A stretch of DNA of 8,410 bases from assembly GCA_017550775.1 (NCBI GenBank), contig JAFZOA010000545.1, positions 1 to 8,410 of the forward strand, written 5' to 3'. Source of the DNA: Ruminiclostridium sp. GTDB lineage: Bacteria; Bacillota_A; Clostridia; Oscillospirales; Ruminococcaceae. Shown piece after piece: positions 6,469 through 8,410 of the stretch. Made by a program: the position numbers and the translations under genes. The notes under the pieces were generated by a model. The model saw only the letters and a program-made list of their open reading frames with translations, made no database searches and had not been told where the DNA came from. Numbering within the stretch: position 1 is the stretch's first letter; each line of letters begins with the position of its first letter.

Positions 6469-6939
6469 ATGCTGAATAAACGCGGCGAAGGATACGTTCA
6501 GGTCTGCGTGCTGATACTCGTTCTTTGTCTGGTGCTGTCGGTATTCCTCACGCTTGTGTATGCCGTGAACATAGTCAGGCTCACGGAGCGAAACTCCAAG
6601 ACCGTGCTTGAAAGCTACGTTCTTGAAAACTCCATCGCGATCTACAACTCGATAAAGCAGGGCGACAACACGTCAAAGGCGGCCGACGCCACGGCTTACA
6701 CGGATATGCTGATAAGCTTCAGCTCGCTTACGGCGCGAAAGTCGTTCCTGTATCATTACAGCGACAAGGAGCATGTAGACTACTACATCTCGAAACCGAC
6801 CGTTGAGCTGTCGGACAAGACGCATCTAAAGCTCACGGTGAGCTACACGGTCTACGTTCCCATCTATTTTGCAGGAACACAGGTATCTACGGCTGCTATA
6901 CCCGTTACGGTCAAAACAAATCTCGAAGGGAAATTCTAA
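6469..6939 (+). CDS. DUF4320/TadE-like pseudopilin 2
   Basis: This 156-residue protein shares the opening of its neighbour, MLNKRGEGYVQVCV, then a helix to about residue 36. The predicted peptidase cut is after Gly6, leaving Glu7 at the new N terminus and Gln11 at +5. The extracytoplasmic part is helical at first (about 38-65) and ends in strands (KLTVSYTVYVPIYF at 121-134, then AAIPVTVKT at 142-150). The IPVT segment near the C terminus is also found in pseudopilin 1 (119-122), which suggests a shared fold from an old duplication. There is no Cys outside the membrane segment. A weak AGGTGA at 6457-6462, partly within the previous stop, precedes the ATG by 6 bases. The pair probably forms a heteropolymer or a fibre-plus-tip set. 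Confidence 0.78.
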   Translation: MLNKRGEGYVQVCVLILVLCLVLSVFLTLVYAVNIVRLTERNSKTVLESYVLENSIAIYNSIKQGDNTSKAADATAYTDMLISFSSLTARKSFLYHYSDKEHVDYYISKPTVELSDKTHLKLTVSYTVYVPIYFAGTQVSTAAIPVTVKTNLEGKF

Positions 6940-6945
6940 AGGAGG
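6938..6945 (+). promoter_or_regulatory. Strong ribosome binding site with two possible start codons
   Basis: AAAGGAGG at 6938-6945 overlaps the TAA of the second pseudopilin. An ATG at 6948 is only 2 bases away, which is too close for good initiation. An in-frame GTG at 6954 is 8 bases away, the usual distance. The site therefore favours GTG 6954 as the start, although the ATG would change the protein by only two residues. Confidence 0.6.
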
Positions 6946-6953
6946 AAATGAAA

Positions 6954-7652
6954 GTGAAGAAAAACGAAAAGATCATCATTGTCATATTGTGCGCGTTGGC
7001 GGTCATTCTTACTGTTATTCTGATATGTATGCTGTCCTGCGGGGGCGGAGGCGTGATCGAGGACACGCTCGTTTCGCCCGCTCCCACGGAGCTCGATCCG
7101 GGCAGCGTCGTCGTCCACGACCCCGGCGCAAACTCGACGACAGTGCCCGAGCAGGGCGGGACGACCGGCGAGATCGTTATATGGCTCGACGATCCCGTGC
7201 CCACGAACACACCCGTTGAAGCAGGCGCAACAGCGGCTCCGGGAGCGGATCCCGTTTCGGGGCAGGCTCCCGACGACGACGGTCCCGGAGGTCCGGGCGG
7301 TCACGGTCAGGGCAATACAGGAGAATACCATTGCGGCACTCCCGGTCATCACTGCGACAGCCCCGAGACTCACGCGTACATACTGAACCTCGAAGCGCAG
7401 GGCTGTCCCTACTGCGGGAGGCACGACTGCCCTTCGTTTTACGCAGTCGATGAATGGGGCACGGCTTGTTACGACCCGACGAAATGCCCGCAGTATGACG
7501 TTCATCTCGATCCCGTCTATTACTGTCAGCACTGCCACAAGCCATGCGGCGACGGCACAAACGGCACATGCGTCCGATTCGTGAACGCCTGTCACTGTCC
7601 CATCTGTGGGAAGTGGGTCGAAGCTTTCACCTGTCACTCCTGCGAGCAGTAA
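6954..7652 (+). CDS. Membrane-anchored Cys/His-rich extracytoplasmic protein
   Basis: I do not recognise a named family. The 232-residue protein (numbered from GTG 6954) has one N-terminal membrane helix at about 6-27, a Cys-Gly-Gly-Gly-Gly stretch, and a Pro/Thr/Gly/Asp-rich linker to about 120. Residues 126-232 hold 16 Cys and 10 His in CPYCGRHDC (151-159), CQHCHKPC (191-198), CHCPICG (213-219) and CHSC (227-230). Such CxxC knuckles usually bind zinc. Because the domain is expected outside the membrane, disulfides or another metal are equally possible. The linker resembles a wall spacer that would present the domain at the surface. The gene lies between the pseudopilins and a secreted protein, suggesting an external part of the same machine. 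The sequence before Cys29 (C-M-L-S-C) is a poor lipobox. An ATG start at 6948 would add two residues. Topology is inferred from one helix and the lysine-rich N terminus. Confidence 0.75.
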   Translation: MKKNEKIIIVILCALAVILTVILICMLSCGGGGVIEDTLVSPAPTELDPGSVVVHDPGANSTTVPEQGGTTGEIVIWLDDPVPTNTPVEAGATAAPGADPVSGQAPDDDGPGGPGGHGQGNTGEYHCGTPGHHCDSPETHAYILNLEAQGCPYCGRHDCPSFYAVDEWGTACYDPTKCPQYDVHLDPVYYCQHCHKPCGDGTNGTCVRFVNACHCPICGKWVEAFTCHSCEQ

Positions 7653-7657
7653 AGGAG
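7651..7657 (+). promoter_or_regulatory. Ribosome binding site of the secreted-protein gene
   Basis: AAAGGAG at 7651-7657 overlaps the previous TAA and lies 10 bases before the ATG at 7668. A nearer ATG at 7661 is in another frame, which ends at 7807 and shows no protein-like pattern. The clear signal peptide encoded from 7668 settles the choice. Confidence 0.65.
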
Positions 7658-7667
7658 CTGATGGAAC

Positions 7668-8410
7668 ATGAAGAATACCGCAAAAAGGCTTGCACTGTTC
7701 TTTCTCGCTCTCACGGTTTTTACGTCCATTGCCGTTCCCGCCTTTGCGCTTTCGTGGGACGGCAGCTCGGAGGGCGGCGGCGGTCACGGCGTTCCGGCAG
7801 GTCCTAACGGCTACGCGTTAAGGACTACTGCGCCGACGAATCTCATAGGGTACAGATTCTCGGTCGTTGACAGGGACGGCAACAACAGGGTCACGAAGGT
7901 CATAGACGTATTCAGGAGGGATTCAAACGCTCCATACGGAAGCTACGCGTATGAACATGACTTGAAGTATGTTCCTAAGTATAACAAGAAGCAGCTCATT
8001 GCCCACCAGAACGGAAGCTACTCCACCGAAGTCAACTCCACATGGTGCTACAAGGAGAATGAGATTGGGTTCGCTTCCGAACTGCCCCTCCCCGCAGACC
8101 TTGAGACCTGGCAGAACAACACGACCAATCTCAACAAGGTGCTTGCGAAGATAGGGATAGGGTCGATCGAGAACCTGAACGGCGGCGACAAGATACTGAT
8201 GGAACAGCTTTACGAGGTGCGTCTTGAGGGCGTCTATCACGCCCTCACCGTCACCGAGACGGCAATCTACGGCAAACATATTTTGGGTGCTTACAGCGAC
8301 GGCGGACATTCGACCACATCCGAGAGCTGGGGCTTTATCTCGAACTACGTCAATAAGCACTACCCCAACGCGCTGTTTACCCCTGACGGTCAGGGCTTGT
8401 GGCCCGGAGC
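7668..8410 (+). CDS. Secreted surface protein, N-terminal part (runs off the window)
   Basis: The reading frame is open from ATG 7668 to the right edge, giving 247 full codons; the 3' end is missing. It begins with a Sec signal peptide: MKNTAKR, a hydrophobic core (8-22) and VPAFA with cleavage expected after Ala27. A Gly-rich stretch follows (SSEGGGGHGVPAG, 33-45). The mature part is rich in Tyr, Asn, Gly and Thr and contains segments such as YRFSVVDRDGNN (62-73), WQNNTTNLNKVL (148-159) and YGKHILG (201-207). I remember similar unnamed proteins beside DUF4320/Tad-like genes in gut Clostridia, but I cannot name a domain. Only one Cys (127) is seen, unlike the neighbour. Position at the end of the pilus operon and secretion suggest an adhesin, a pilus-tip protein or an exported substrate. 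Full length is unknown, so any wall-anchor motif cannot be judged. Confidence 0.8.
   Translation, partial: MKNTAKRLALFFLALTVFTSIAVPAFALSWDGSSEGGGGHGVPAGPNGYALRTTAPTNLIGYRFSVVDRDGNNRVTKVIDVFRRDSNAPYGSYAYEHDLKYVPKYNKKQLIAHQNGSYSTEVNSTWCYKENEIGFASELPLPADLETWQNNTTNLNKVLAKIGIGSIENLNGGDKILMEQLYEVRLEGVYHALTVTETAIYGKHILGAYSDGGHSTTSESWGFISNYVNKHYPNALFTPDGQGLWPG

Noticed and set aside
6048..6939. Either small pseudopilin as a classical Flp major pilin
   Set aside because: Flp pilins are about 50-80 residues with Glu-Tyr at +5/+6 after cleavage; these are 136 and 156 residues with a globular beta-rich domain, closer to TadE-like pseudopilins.
7029..7055. Lipobox in the Cys/His-rich protein (C-M-L-S-C)
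   Set aside because: Positions -3 and -2 (Met, Leu) do not fit the lipobox consensus; a plain membrane helix is the safer reading.
6936..7787. Minus-strand reading frame of 283 codons opposite the Cys/His-rich gene
   Set aside because: It spans parts of three plus-strand genes with good ribosome sites; its product has no recognisable motif or signal, so it is taken as a shadow frame.
7661..7807. Alternative plus-strand start at ATG 7661
   Set aside because: That frame ends at 7807 with an Arg-rich product, while the frame from 7668 has a signal peptide and stays open to the edge.
1..8410. tRNA, rRNA, CRISPR array or insertion sequence
   Set aside because: No cloverleaf, repeat-spacer pattern, transposase or terminal inverted repeat was seen; coding is almost continuous from 80 to the edge.

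Overview
The window is one tightly packed, plus-strand operon from what looks like a monoderm Clostridia-type bacterium, probably an Oscillospiraceae-like gut lineage. This is inferred from strong AGGAGG-type ribosome binding sites before many genes, a lipoprotein with a Gram-positive-style signal, DUF4320-type pseudopilins, moderately high GC by eye, and the absence of any secretin or outer-membrane gene. I cannot assign a species from the sequence alone.

The first 79 bases hold the apparent tail of an upstream reading frame and a very stable UUCG-capped hairpin that looks like an intrinsic terminator. From 80 to the right edge there are eleven genes, and no gap exceeds 16 bases. In order they are: a LppM/DUF3153-like lipoprotein with a C-terminal membrane anchor (80-808); a short A24 prepilin peptidase (819-1325); a CpaB/RcpC-like SAF-domain protein with an acidic Pro/Glu/Thr tail (1341-2171); a P-loop ATPase in the CpaE/TadZ position (2164-2886); a CpaF/TadA secretion ATPase (2886-4232); TadB-like and TadC-like inner-membrane platform proteins (4229-5152, 5165-6034); two small DUF4320/TadE-like pseudopilins sharing a KRGEGYV start (6048-6458, 6469-6939); a membrane-anchored protein whose last 107 residues carry 16 Cys and 10 His (6954-7652); and the first 247 codons of a secreted protein that runs off the window (7668 onward).

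Together this is a Tad (tight adherence)/Flp-type pilus or secretion machine stripped to what a single-membrane cell needs. CpaF would power it, TadB and TadC form the membrane platform, the peptidase would process the two pseudopilins, and CpaB and the lipoprotein sit outside the membrane. The last two genes are the likely external, system-specific parts. No classical Flp major pilin, TadD or TadG, and no secretin, is present. Clusters with DUF4320 proteins and CpaF/TadB/TadC homologues occur in mobile elements of gut Clostridia, so this may belong to an integrative or conjugative element. No integrase, relaxase or attachment site is visible here to prove it.

The most unusual parts are the Cys/His-rich extracytoplasmic protein, the pseudopilins whose +5 residue is Asp or Gln rather than Glu, and the stable hairpin directly before the first ribosome binding site, which leaves no room for a promoter between them.
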